64,000 bases of DNA, taken from NCBI GenBank assembly GCA_008694505.1, contig VZDJ01007753.1, forward strand, positions 28,501,643-28,565,642. Direction: 5' to 3'. Position 1 is the stretch's first letter. The number at the start of each line of letters is the position of its first letter. The notes beneath the pieces were generated by a model, which worked only from the letters and a program-made list of their open reading frames with translations, searched no databases and had not been told where the DNA came from. This document shows positions 40,490 through 51,540 of this stretch, piece by piece. Origin of the DNA: Cyanoderma ruficeps (Eukaryota > Chordata > Aves > Passeriformes > Timaliidae). The translations under genes and the position numbers were made by a program.

Positions 40490-40533
40490 ACTCATACTCA
40501 ATGCAATATGTACTCATACTCAATGCAATATGT
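40490..40533 (+). repeat. Perfect 22-bp tandem duplication
   Basis: Bases 40490-40511 and 40512-40533 are identical. The unit begins ACTCATACTC and ends GCAATATGT. There is no intervening base and no divergence, which points to a recent duplication event. It could be polymorphic or an assembly artefact. Confidence 0.95.
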
Positions 40534-43500
40534 AAGCACAGATGAAATAACAGCCCCATTTTCAGGGGCTTTGGAATACTATGACAATTACTTTTTGGAT
40601 GCTCTGGAATAGTTTGTGCTTTTTTTTCCTTTGAAGGGCTTCTTGACAGATTTTCATAAGGTTGAGTTGTTAGCTAACTCAGCAACACTAAAACTATGAT
40701 TTTCTGTGACTGAGGTTGCCTAAGTGTTTCTTTGAACTCAAACCCCAACAAAATGTTTGTGCTTAAAAGTTCTAAACCAATGCCATTGAAAATGTGGCCT
40801 AAAAATAAAGCCCTTGTTTTACATAGAAGTAATAGACTCCATTTGATCAGCCCAAACCCCAAAATGGAAAAACAAGAAAAAGGAACAGGTTAAGGATGTA
40901 TATCTACCATCCTGTTCCATTAGGCCAGTTCATGTGGGTTTTCCCTTTTTTTAGGACTGTCTTTAGTAAACAGAAGCCTTGGGTACAGGTTGCTTGAGGT
41001 CTGGGTGATGAAACAGAACCATGGAAGAAAAAAGACTCCACAAGCTATTAAGATTGGCTCAGGAAAATGGATAATATAAGAATGGCACCACTGCTCTTTG
41101 TTTTTCTTGACCTCAGGGACAGCATAAGTTCTCAGGTTATAACTGGGAACATGAAGCAATAAGTGACAAAGCCACATCAGGTTCTTGTTCTGCCAGTGTG
41201 TCCATGAACCCTTTGGAAGTCTTTGAACAAGTCACAGAGAATTTCCCCTCTTTCCTCTTTATTATAAATAGGTGGAAGCATGAGAAGCTCTGCAGTGCTA
41301 AGTCTGTCCCACACCTCTGTGAATGATGGGCAAAGGATGTACAGCATGGACAGATTAGAGAGGTGGGAGAGAATTTACCTTCGTTTCTGGCACAGGAACA
41401 GGGGTGATCAGCTTGTTGAGGCTGAGTACAGCCTGAACTGGGGTCAGCTGTTGCCTGAAATCAGTGGTGGAGCTGAAACAACTGACCCTCCATCACTTGG
41501 CACTCTACATTATCCCTTTCCTTGCAAAGCAGTGAGGGAACATGGAGAGAAGACTTCTATGTTCTGTGCATATGTGTGTCCTGTTGGAGGCCACCTTGGT
41601 GGCTGCTCCCTGTTTGTCCAGTGTCAAAACCACAATCACTTCCCAAAATGAGTTTCAGCTCCCTCACTTAACACAGAACTGAAATTTTGAGTAATGTTTA
41701 TAAAATGCACATTCTTGCATTTAATATTTGTTAGTTTCATTTAATTTATCTAGATAAAATCTCACATGATAAATCATATCTAATCACTGCTCAAGGATTC
41801 ATATTATTTTTGCAATAATTTGTGCCTGCTGATACATGAATTTGGGGGCATTTGATCTGCAGGCTCCTTTAGAGAAAAGGATTCAGCACAGGAGTCCAGG
41901 ATGCAATCTGTGCTGTGTCTTGATAAGTTTCTGGCTTCCTGTATAATGGGTCCTAAAACTCAAAGCATTAAATTTTAACTTAATGCAGGCTGAATATCTT
42001 AAAGGGTTTGCAATGTTAATCTAGCATTTTATAAACTGTATTTGTGTTAGCCAGTGCCCGGCAAAATCACTAATATTTGTGTGGAGCACAAGGACAAGGA
42101 CAGTATCTACTCTACACTTATGTTTAATACAGAGAATGGAACCCCCTCAAGCCCAGACCTTTCTGTCTGTTTTTTAAACTTCAACCTCGTGACAAATCTA
42201 GGTTTGGTTAGCAAAACAGTAGTGTATTGCCTCTGAATTTGTCAAGTTGAGAAACAGAGTTAACTCACAAGATAAAATATCTGTTTGGTGACCTCATTCT
42301 CCTCTCCAGGGTATCATATTGCAAATAGAGATGACCCACTAGCTCAATGGAACAACAGAAAAGGCATGGGTTGAAATCTCAACAAAATACTCTTTTGACA
42401 CAGATATTTATGACAACAACAGAGAAAGTAACAACAACAAAGATCTTAGTTGCCAAAATAGAAAGTGAAAGGTACAGGCTTTTCCAGGATGAGGTTTAAA
42501 GTCATGGACTATTTCCCTTTCTGTAGCCTTCAGCTGCCAACATGAGGACTTGCAATTCCAAGGAATGCTGGGAAACGGACTGTGTGTGGTTGGACTGATT
42601 GCAGTCAAGATGTTTTGGATAACCAATTGTAACTTTCTATAAAATGTTCAGCAGGAAATCTGAAGCTAAAAACCATATTTAACCTTGTTCTTCCTGTATA
42701 CTTTTCTTTCATATTCCTAGGAAATCAGGGAGTCCCTTTTCTGATTGGTATTAGCTCCTAATAACAGTCAGCTGGAGATTAAATGGAATTAATTTGCACC
42801 AGTTTAAACATTTCCTCATGATAACCAGCAAAACATACAGAACCCTCTGTGTAGCCAAATAACTGCCACACACATTCTGGGATTTATGAATTTCAGGACA
42901 GTCTTTTCCTGCCTGAAATTCCAGATAGGTCCACTTATGACGAGTTGTATCTTCATCGCTGACACACACATTATCAGCTCCCAAACCACACAGCCACTGT
43001 GGGAGTGTGAACACTCTTGTCCTTTATCAGTTTCACACTATCAAAGGGGAAACTGCAGCAGCTTCCTGGAAACTGTGATAGTGCCCTTTACTATTTACCA
43101 GCCATCTTAGAAACTCCCTGAATGAGACACAAATGAAAATGAAGTTTTTATTTTTGCAAGCTCAAGCAAGAAGAAAAGATCCAGCATGTTTAGAAACAAG
43201 TAAACCAAGATAATAACAAAACCACAGCATTTGAATAGCTTTTATCTGCATTTTTATTCAGTCCAATATATTGTTCTTTCTATGAATTGCCATTCTGCAC
43301 TCATAAGTCATTTTTTTTTATTAAAGTTTTTGTGGCCTCTTGTAGACAAGATTTTACTTTCCATTTAAAAAGCACAGAAACAAAATTTAAAGTATTTGAG
43401 GCTTTTAATTAGATGAAGCTGAAACATACAATGTATATAAGAAAAACACCAATACAAACATTTTATTTAAAACTTTTACACAAAGGGTTATTAATTTCAA

Positions 43501-43809
43501 TTTGTGAATGGGTGAATTATACCTGACCATTGATGGAATTTTCAATAGTACTTAGTAAAGCCTTCACATAGAGTTGTACAATTCCTAATTTCAGTACAAT
43601 CAATTAACTTTTCACAAAATATCTGTTTTGCAGTTGTAATTGTTTTTATTCACTTTATCTTGCCTTTGAGAACGGTGATGCTGTGGTCCAACTGTGGTAT
43701 TCCAGCACTGGGGCACCTTTAAAAGGAGAAAGCCTTCCTGAATTTTTGATTATCAAACAAATGTATCAGTGGTAAAACTTTCATTGTGACAACTTGAAAG
43801 TGAAATCAG
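40534..43809. other. Unique noncoding DNA
   Basis: AT-rich. The longest frame is 123 codons on the plus strand at 41280-41651. Its product has no recognisable domain, and the region has no CpG promoter or convincing splice sites. I do not call a gene. Confidence 0.55.
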
Positions 43810-44360
43810 CATGTGAAACTTCGAGGAAGAAAGTCAGGGACAGGACAGATGTTATAAGCAAAACCAGGAGTAGAATATAATGTGTGGAATTGGGTCTCTA
43901 CTGGATTTAATAAAACGTTAATGTCAGAGCCTTGAGAGCACCAGTGACCCAAATGATGTTGACCAGACTCTCCTGGGACTCCTACCCACATCTTCTGCCC
44001 ATCGGCCTTGAAAACCCATCGTAACCCAGGCTGGGCCCCCAGCGTCTACACAAGCTACGCTGTAGGGATGTCTGTTCCTTTTCCACTTCACACTTGAGAG
44101 CCTTGGACCTGTACTGCAGTCATGTGTCCAGTCTTGTCTGCAGCCCTGTCTCCTGGTGCTTCTGACGGAACCCTCTGGATGGGGCTGTGGATGCACCCTG
44201 TTTCCAGTGCCTGTCGCTGCCTTGCTGTGCTCAGGAGCTGCAGGATTGTGTCCTGGTCAGTGAGAGCACTGTCTGGCCTGCGACCTCCCTCAGCTCCCGG
44301 CTCACTCTTCCTTAGGATCCTGTCCTTGCTGCTCCATGACAATCCAAGACAGGACAATTT
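43810..44360. other. GC- and CpG-enriched island of unknown origin
   Basis: About 550 bp stand out from AT-rich flanks, with CpGs such as CCATCGGCC, CATCGTAACC, CAGCGTCTAC and CTGACGGAACC. Frames on both strands overlap (99 codons plus, 90 and 89 codons minus), a pattern that reflects base composition more than coding. On the minus strand a string ACGTTTTATTAAATCC near 43905-43920 could be a polyadenylation-type end. A plausible reading is an old LTR or other retroelement fragment I cannot place. A decayed exon or retrocopy is also possible. Confidence 0.4.
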
Positions 44361-45847
44361 TTTGGTTTTTTGCTTTCCTAAATTGCTGTGTGATCTCTAC
44401 ATAATACTCAGAAAAGGATAAAAAGCTGAGTGTAAGTACTTCAAGGATGCCCAATACTCAAGGGAAAGGCAATCCACTCACTGCTTGGAGACTTGGAGCC
44501 TGAAAGCGATAATACTGTGTCTGACAAAAGAGAGGCAGATGAAAGAGAGAATCAGGATAATCCTCTCAACTGCTAAGAGACCTTTATCATGTAACAGGAG
44601 TGCTCCAAACAGCAGGAAATGTTCTTTATTCTTGGTTAATGTTTAAAGGCTTCAAAGTGTGATACTGCTATGGCTGTGATTGAAAAGGACAGATTTTGCT
44701 CACAAACTTAGCTCCAGGTTTTCTGTCTTATTTTCTATCGAACTTTTTTCTTTTCTCTAAATACTGACAAAATTGTTACTTTGAGAGACAATGACAGCAG
44801 TTGGAAACATTTTGGTTGATTCCATGAACTCAGGCCATAGCACAAAATACCTTCTCTTGTGTGGGTTGTAACACTTATATGTTTGCCACTTAATCACTGG
44901 AAAAACACTCCCTGGTAGTGTTGAGGTGGGAACACTCCAGCCTGCACAGCTGTTTTGAATTCCCAATTTCCTTTTCCAGGAAACCCTGATATTAGCAAAA
45001 CGATAGCTTATCTGGGAGCCAAATGCATCAGTTTTAAAAAAATTGCCACAGACACAAATTTCTGTAAGTGCTCTCTTTTAGAAATAATTTCTTTGATCAG
45101 CTGGACTATTTCCCTAAGAGAACAGAAATAGCTATACTGATTTTTGGATGCTGTCAGTCAGGAAGATACTTTAGATTCCTTATGATGTTCCTCACTCCTG
45201 GGAGCAGCCCTAGATCTGGTTCTCTACAGAGGAAGTAGGAATGTGAGACTTGCTGTGACATCACAGGAGCAAGTAAATTCAAAAACTCCCTGGAATCAAC
45301 TTGCATTTCAGCAATTGTTTAAGGAGGTAAAGATTATTTGTGAAGCAGCATTTCCTTAAAGAAAAAAACAAATCCCAACAATACTGACCCTCTCATTGCA
45401 CTGTGTTTTCCTCGATGCTGGCACAATAACTGCTAATTACTCAGATGTTAAAGTGTAGTTAATCATCTATACAAAGTAGGATGGCTTCAGCAAGAGATAC
45501 TCTGGCGTCAGAACACAAGGTGGGCTCAGTCTGTATTTTAACATGAAGTTTAGAAGATTTAAAACTGTGTCTCCTGTTTTCCTGTGACATACTTAAATCC
45601 CTGTGAAACAGGATAATCTGGAGAGGATCCAATTTTGTTTTTAAAAGGAGCTTCTCTCCTTCCAAGAAATGTATTCAGTAGGTGGTGCCTGAGCAGCAAA
45701 AGCCATATCCCACCGGCTTGGAGTCAATGTGTACCTTCATTCCAGAGACAAAACTTGCTGATACAACTCCAGCATCCCTGGCTGGCAATGCCAGAGTTTC
45801 TTTCTCAGCTCCCTGGCTCCTGGAAATCTTCTTCTTTGATTGCATGT
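44361..45847. other. Unique noncoding DNA
   Basis: No exon, RNA gene or named repeat recognised. Confidence 0.5.
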
Positions 45848-46377
45848 TGTTATAAATATGATGAGCCAATTTGTAATAATAAAAAATAAAATTTATTTTT
45901 GCGTTACAGCGAGTACAGAAACAATTAAAAATCACAGCCACGATAAAGATAAATTCGATCGAATTGGGGGTGAAACATGAGACAGGCCTCTATCGCACCG
46001 TGTCTCCCCTTCCTTCGCCCCAAAATCCCAACACCAAGGTCCAGTTTTTATGCTTTTTATTTTCCCTGGGCAGGGTTTTCCTTTGTCCAGTTGTTCGGGT
46101 GTTGGTATTCATTGGCCCCTTTTGGGATTCTTATTTTTTCAAGTGGGCTTTTAGGAGAAAACACAAAGATGTCTGAGTGTTCGCTGTAGATCATATTCAG
46201 GTTCTGAGTGGGTTTTCAGGCAAACAGAGGAGGATGTCCATTGCAGATTCAATTCCGTCTCTGGGCAGATGTCTCCACCATCAAGCATGCTGGTTCAGCC
46301 AGAGCCACACTCATTCAAGTGCTGATGGCTCCAAATCTTCCCCCCTCCTCTGCCCCCCTCTCCTGTGGCTTTCAACA
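45848..46377 (-). mobile_element. Probable solo LTR of a second ERV family
   Basis: A CpG-bearing segment with LTR-like layout on the minus strand. A TATA-like CATAAAAACT (plus 46043-46052) is followed about 150 bp later by an AATAAA polyadenylation signal (plus 45892-45897), with a conserved-looking block GCGATAGAGGCCTGTCTCATG between them and CTGTACTCGCTGTAACGC just before the signal. The candidate ends are TG at 45848 and CA at 46377, flanked by CATGT and AATGT (4 of 5 match), but these limits are tentative. GC-rich sequence continues to about 46500. It is unrelated to the three ERVL-like LTRs in this window. From memory it resembles an avian ERV LTR, but I cannot name the family. Confidence 0.6.
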
Positions 46378-47379
46378 AATGTCTCTTTTCCTGCCTGTAA
46401 ATCCTTTATTTCTCAGGCACAAATTAATACACATAGGTTATTTACAACAAATGTGCTTCATCCTCTGTTTTCCAAGGCATGTGAGCAGCTATTCTGAATT
46501 CCACTGACCACCATAACAGCAGCTCTATTGGTGTCAAGCATCTCTTTGTGTTACTTTGAGAAACCAAGCCCAGATTACTTGCAGAACAGTCTAGGACCAG
46601 ACCTAGCACAGGAACACAGAAAATCTCCAGTCAGGTTACTCAGTTGAGTCTGGAGAGTAGTAACTAAACCATCAGACAGCCTCCTCTCTCAGGTACGCTG
46701 CATATGGAAAATGTGCAATAGGTAGTTGTAGATAATGAGATTCATCTGGAACATCAAAGAGAGGATTTTTCCCTTGAAGATTGTGATTAAAACTTGCATA
46801 CTTTCAGTGTAGCAAATCTGTACCATTTTACTCCCCTAGAACTGGCAAAGTCTAATTTTGGCAATATTGGGCTGTGGTAGCTAATTAGGTAAGAAGTAGA
46901 ATAATATATCTGTCTGTACAGTTCCTTTTCCCAGAAAAAAACCAAACCTTTCTCATCCCATTCCATTTGGTTGTCTTTTTATAGAATCTTATTACTATTT
47001 TTTTCACTTTTCTCACAAATACAATGAATGCCACCTTCACAGTAAGCTGCTACTGCCTTTGTTCACACTACTTCTTCATATTTGAGAAAAAATCTGTTAC
47101 TAAGATAATAAAATAACAGCATAGTTAAAGGATTTAACATCATTGGGTGATATTTCAACCTTCAGAACATTTTATGGTTCTTCAGTGGTCTACTTTCCAG
47201 AGAGATTTAGTTCATTTTTGCTCTTGTATTCCAATAGCAACTGTAGCAGAAAAGCCTATTACTATCTGGACAGGCTAAAAGGCTGCAGCTTTCTTCTTAA
47301 GATGCAAATTTACATATGTGGATTGATGTGACATCTTTGTCACAGGAGGTAGAGATGCCTGCTAGGACCAAGCTTGCAG
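46378..47379. other. Unique noncoding DNA
   Basis: The first 130 bp may still belong to the adjacent LTR-like segment if its U3 end is further right than I placed it. The remainder is AT-rich with no recognised element. Confidence 0.45.
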
Positions 47380-47540
47380 GATTCCTGCAGGCTGATTCAA
47401 AATGCAGTGGTCTGCCAGAAAAGATAGATGGAAAACATTATACTAATCTCGAAATTGTCCATTGGCTACCCATTGGAGCCTGGTTTTAATTCAATGCACT
47501 GGTCCTTATCTCTAAAGCCTTATTATTTGGTTGACTCTAA
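47380..47540 (+). mobile_element. Ancient LINE relic (L2/CR1-clade reverse transcriptase end)
   Basis: Conceptual translation on the plus strand shows two pieces of the C-terminal signature shared by L2, CR1 and related jockey-superfamily reverse transcriptases. RLIQNAVVC is at 47389-47415. After a frame change, EIVHWLPIGAWF then a stop then FNALVLISKALL is at 47451-47525. Related elements read roughly R.IQNAAARL followed 15-20 residues later by LHWLP...RI.FK...L..KAL. The frame shift and internal stop show long decay, older than the CR1 copies in this window. The true extent may reach 47350-47620. The family is inferred from the protein motif, not a nucleotide match. Confidence 0.72.
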
Positions 47541-49379
47541 GAACAGCTATTTTCTGCCTGCTTGCATGAAAGCTGCAGCTGATGTATTTTTTAGACTTTT
47601 CAGCTCTAGACTGAAAGATGAAGGGGGCAGGGGCACAATGTATCAGTTACTTCTTTCCATTTCCCAAGTTAATAATTTTTCCCTTTCAGACTGCAATATA
47701 TCAATTCATATTTCCCCATCACAGAACATGATCAGCAAAATCCTCCTCCATATGTGGTTATGACAGTTTTTTTCATTACTTTCCTATCAAAGAAAACCCC
47801 ATGTTGGTGTTGGTGAATGTATTATTAGCTCTTTTCATGAAGAATTCTGCCAGATATGCTAAGAAATGTTTTTTTAAAATCTCTAATAATAAAGCAGAGA
47901 TAAAAAAAGAAGAATTTTCATGTGTTTTAGCTGAATTCAAAATAAAGCCTAGTGTTGACATGCCTGATATATTTATGCCATCCAGCAGCTCTTTTATTTC
48001 ATAAAAAATGTTACCAACTGGATGCAGTAAAAGGATAACTGTACCTCAAGATTTTTTTTTTTGGCAGAAAATGCACCTTGAATGCCTTAAAAGTACCATA
48101 TCAGTTTTCTGCAAGTAATGATAGATACTAATGCAGTTGTGTCATTTCTAGATTTCAGCCTCAGTCCTGAAATTATTATATATGTGATTAAATGTGATAA
48201 ACGCTTACAATCATAGTGAAAATAGCAGACATATTAAAATTAATTACATGCTTAAATGGTTGCAACAGCAAAATCTTAAATAGCAAGAAGCTGTTTATTA
48301 TATCTATTTCTTCAGGTTTTTATGATAAGGTTTCTTCAGATACTGTTTCTATGAATAAATCTTTGTTTAACATGGTTGTTGCTGCATACAAATGCAAAGG
48401 TATGCTAAAAATATAAACTGTAGCAATTAAAGAAGCCAAGAGTCTATATAAGATGGATAAGGAAATGTATTGGGATGCCAGCTCCCATTTGTGTTGAACA
48501 CCCATCTACCTTAAGAGTTGAAGCACATTAATATGCAGAAGAGAGAAGGCTTTGTGTCAGGAATAAAGCAAACTCCACCCACCACAGATTCATTTCTATA
48601 GATTGTGATGAAATGCACTGAGGTTACAGCAGTGATTAACCATTTCCTTCCAAGCATCTTAAAAGCGAGTGAACAATCTGAGATGGAACTTGCCCTATCC
48701 ACAACAGCAGGTATCCTACACAGGGTGTCTTATTAGAAATCGATGGTTCATATCAGTCTAGGTTCAAGATAGAAGATTTCCACTTCTTGTGCAAGGATTT
48801 TTATTCTTGGCCATGGTTTAGAGCAGGTTGGCCTCTCTGAAGAAATTCAGTCTTACAGCACATACTATATTTTCCTCTCACAACAGAGAGACGATATCTG
48901 TGCCCTTGCCAGGAGATCTTGGGAGGCCTAGGTAAGGGAACTGCTGAGCTGTGGATCCCTGCCAGCCTTGACACTAAGCTGGGCAACAGACTGAAGAGAT
49001 GGGACCGTTCTGTGCTTCTGCATGCAAAAGGTTCCATGTATCTGGAGAATTTTAATGACTACTTGTGTAATACCTACAGATTTTTGATTCCCCTACATAG
49101 TTACAGAACAACTGCAGGAACTCAATTCATAAATCTGGTCTTGCTGGTATACTTTCTGCTTCTAGATTTTGTTTCAGTTCTTGAATCCTTTCCTTTGTCA
49201 AGTCATTAAGTCATTAAATTCAGACAACCATATCCCCGCTCAGTCTGTGCCTGTGAAGAAGCCTAAAATTTATGGACAGGTGAGTTTTATTACTATATGT
49301 CTTCACTGTATCTCGTGAAGCTGAGCACACTCACTCTGTGCTTCCTTTAACTGGTGACATCTGGTGCTAGTCAGGTTTA
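47541..49379. other. Unique noncoding DNA
   Basis: AT-rich. Includes a T11 run at 48052-48062 and a GC-richer patch near 48880-49010 of unknown origin. No exon recognised. Confidence 0.5.
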
Positions 49380-51540
49380 ATCGTAACTGCTTTGGAACGC
49401 TGCAATCTTTCTTATTTCATTTAGCCTAAATTAATCTCCCTTAACAAGCACTCAGAACAGCCTTTTTCCTCTAAGTATGTTGGCCACAGAGCCATTGTTG
49501 TGACTTATTACTGAGAATCCTTTTCCTGCCTAGCAAAATTGAGACAAAGGAATGCCTCATCAAGTTTTTACTGTTCTGCTGCCTTGCATTTATAAAGCTC
49601 ATATGAATGGGCTGCATGCAAATGTCCTTCCTGTGGAAGGTCACCCAATTAAGAGCTAGTGCACAGAACCATTAAGTTTTATTAATACAATCCTTTGGCT
49701 TAAACTATTTTCATCTAAAAGCTTTTTTAAATTGCTAGTAATATTTTTGGGTATAACTGCAATTAATTTACAGTAATTAGAGAAATTATAGGTCTAATTC
49801 TTATATTCCTGTGTATATTTACCAATATTTCAATGCATAAACATCGAGATAGCTTTAAAAATCCAGTGCTCATTCACTCATTTCTCCAGCTTCTTGAGAA
49901 ATTTGTAATGCTCTTTCCCCCTCTGCTTTCTGTCATTTTGGATTGTAAATTTTTGAGGCTGAGAATTCTGTTTTATTGTGTCTCTGTGCAGGATAACAGG
50001 ACAATGTTTTTTCCCCAGGCTCACTGGATATTAGTGTAGTCATTACTAAAATAATTAACATAAGACCCCAAACAGAGGCTGCAATGAATGGCTGCTCACT
50101 TTCCTCTGTCTGGATCATGTGTTACTGTGGAAGGTGGAAGGGGAAGAGGCTCACCCACTTCCTCCCCTCCCTTTTCATCTCTATTATGGTGCGAGCTCAG
50201 CATGGGAGAGTGGATGCTGTCAGAGATGACAAATATGTTTCCATAGATTCATAGAGATTACACCTCATAGGGATCATGCAGTCAAACCTCCCATTGAACA
50301 AGTAAATTCTCTATATTCAACCACAAATCATGATTAACTTTGCTCAGAAGAGTTAATTGTTGTATGCTATGGGCAGAGAATAGGAGACCATTAAGCACCG
50401 CCAGTTCTGGAGTTCACAATACTTTTGTATCATGGAGGTATTGATGTGATCAAAGAAGGTGAACAACACCTTTAGCATGTAATGCAGAGAAAAATGAGAA
50501 TTTTCCTTTTTCCTGCCACTTCTGTGAAAATGCTCTATGAATTCATGAGGTATGACTAGAACACAAAAACAAAGCTGATAATCTGATAATCCCGGGTCTT
50601 GGGAAAGCTGTGCTCTTCTAACTCCATGCTCTACGTCTTTCTACATACGGCATAATGTTTCAGAGAAACATGGGGGGGAAAATGTGGAATGCATGTAGGC
50701 TGTAATGGAGGAAAAAAATCTTATTTCTGATCTTTGCCTACAGGGACTAGGTAAGAGCTAAGCTTTTCAGGCAATTTAAAAATATATTTAAGTTCTTATT
50801 TAATTGGCAAGTCATAACGATCACTGGAATGATCATGCAGTGCTTAACTATTCCAACTGCCCTCATATTGATACCACAATATTAGAATATAGTCAATCTT
50901 TGCCAGCAGTGAAACATGCTGTGTTTCATCATTATTATTTATAATTAAGGAATTGGTAAAAGAGTAATAAGGGCGTGCTGACAGCAGTTAACTTAGTAGC
51001 AAACCTGAAACTGGCCATAATTGCTGTAATAAATCAATTTGACCAGGATTATTGCTACTGTAAAACTAATAGTCTGTAAGAGCAGTATGTGATTAAAGAC
51101 AGCTCCCTCTCAGATGTTAGTGACTAGAAATTTAGAATGTGAAACTAAATTCCTGACATAGAATATAAAACCAAGAGAGCTGCTGATAAAAATTGAGGTT
51201 AAATCTTTCCCAAAGTTTCAACAATCAAGGAACAAATGAAGATGAATAACAGGAAAGCTTGGTCAAATTTTGAGGCTGACAAGAAAACACAAACCAGCAT
51301 GCATGTTACCACCCAAAGCTGGCAGCCTGAATGCCTAAAGCAGTCTCAGTGTCATTAAGCTCCCTGCCCTGACAGTGCTGCGGGAGTTGTGTTTTTACAC
51401 CATTAAGAGAAGAACAAGGGAGACTGCTGCAACAATACCACAATGAAACAATAAGCATTGCCCTTTCAGCTGTTTTATCCAGAACATTTGATTAAAACTA
51501 ACATTAGGATCAATCAGCACAGTAGTCAAAATGTATCTTC
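49380..51540. other. Candidate conserved noncoding element cluster
   Basis: This stretch has the look of conserved vertebrate noncoding DNA. It lacks recognisable repeats, has few long homopolymers, and is dense in transcription-factor-like words: an octamer ATGCAAAT at 49616-49623, AATTAAG and TAATTAG homeobox-type words near 49645-49785, and paired CATTA/TAATG strings near 51350-51410. There is no coding signal. This is an impression only; alignment to other birds and reptiles would decide it. Confidence 0.3.

Noticed and set aside
41280..41651. Open frame of 123 codons on the plus strand
   Set aside because: No domain, no CpG promoter, no plausible exon boundaries.
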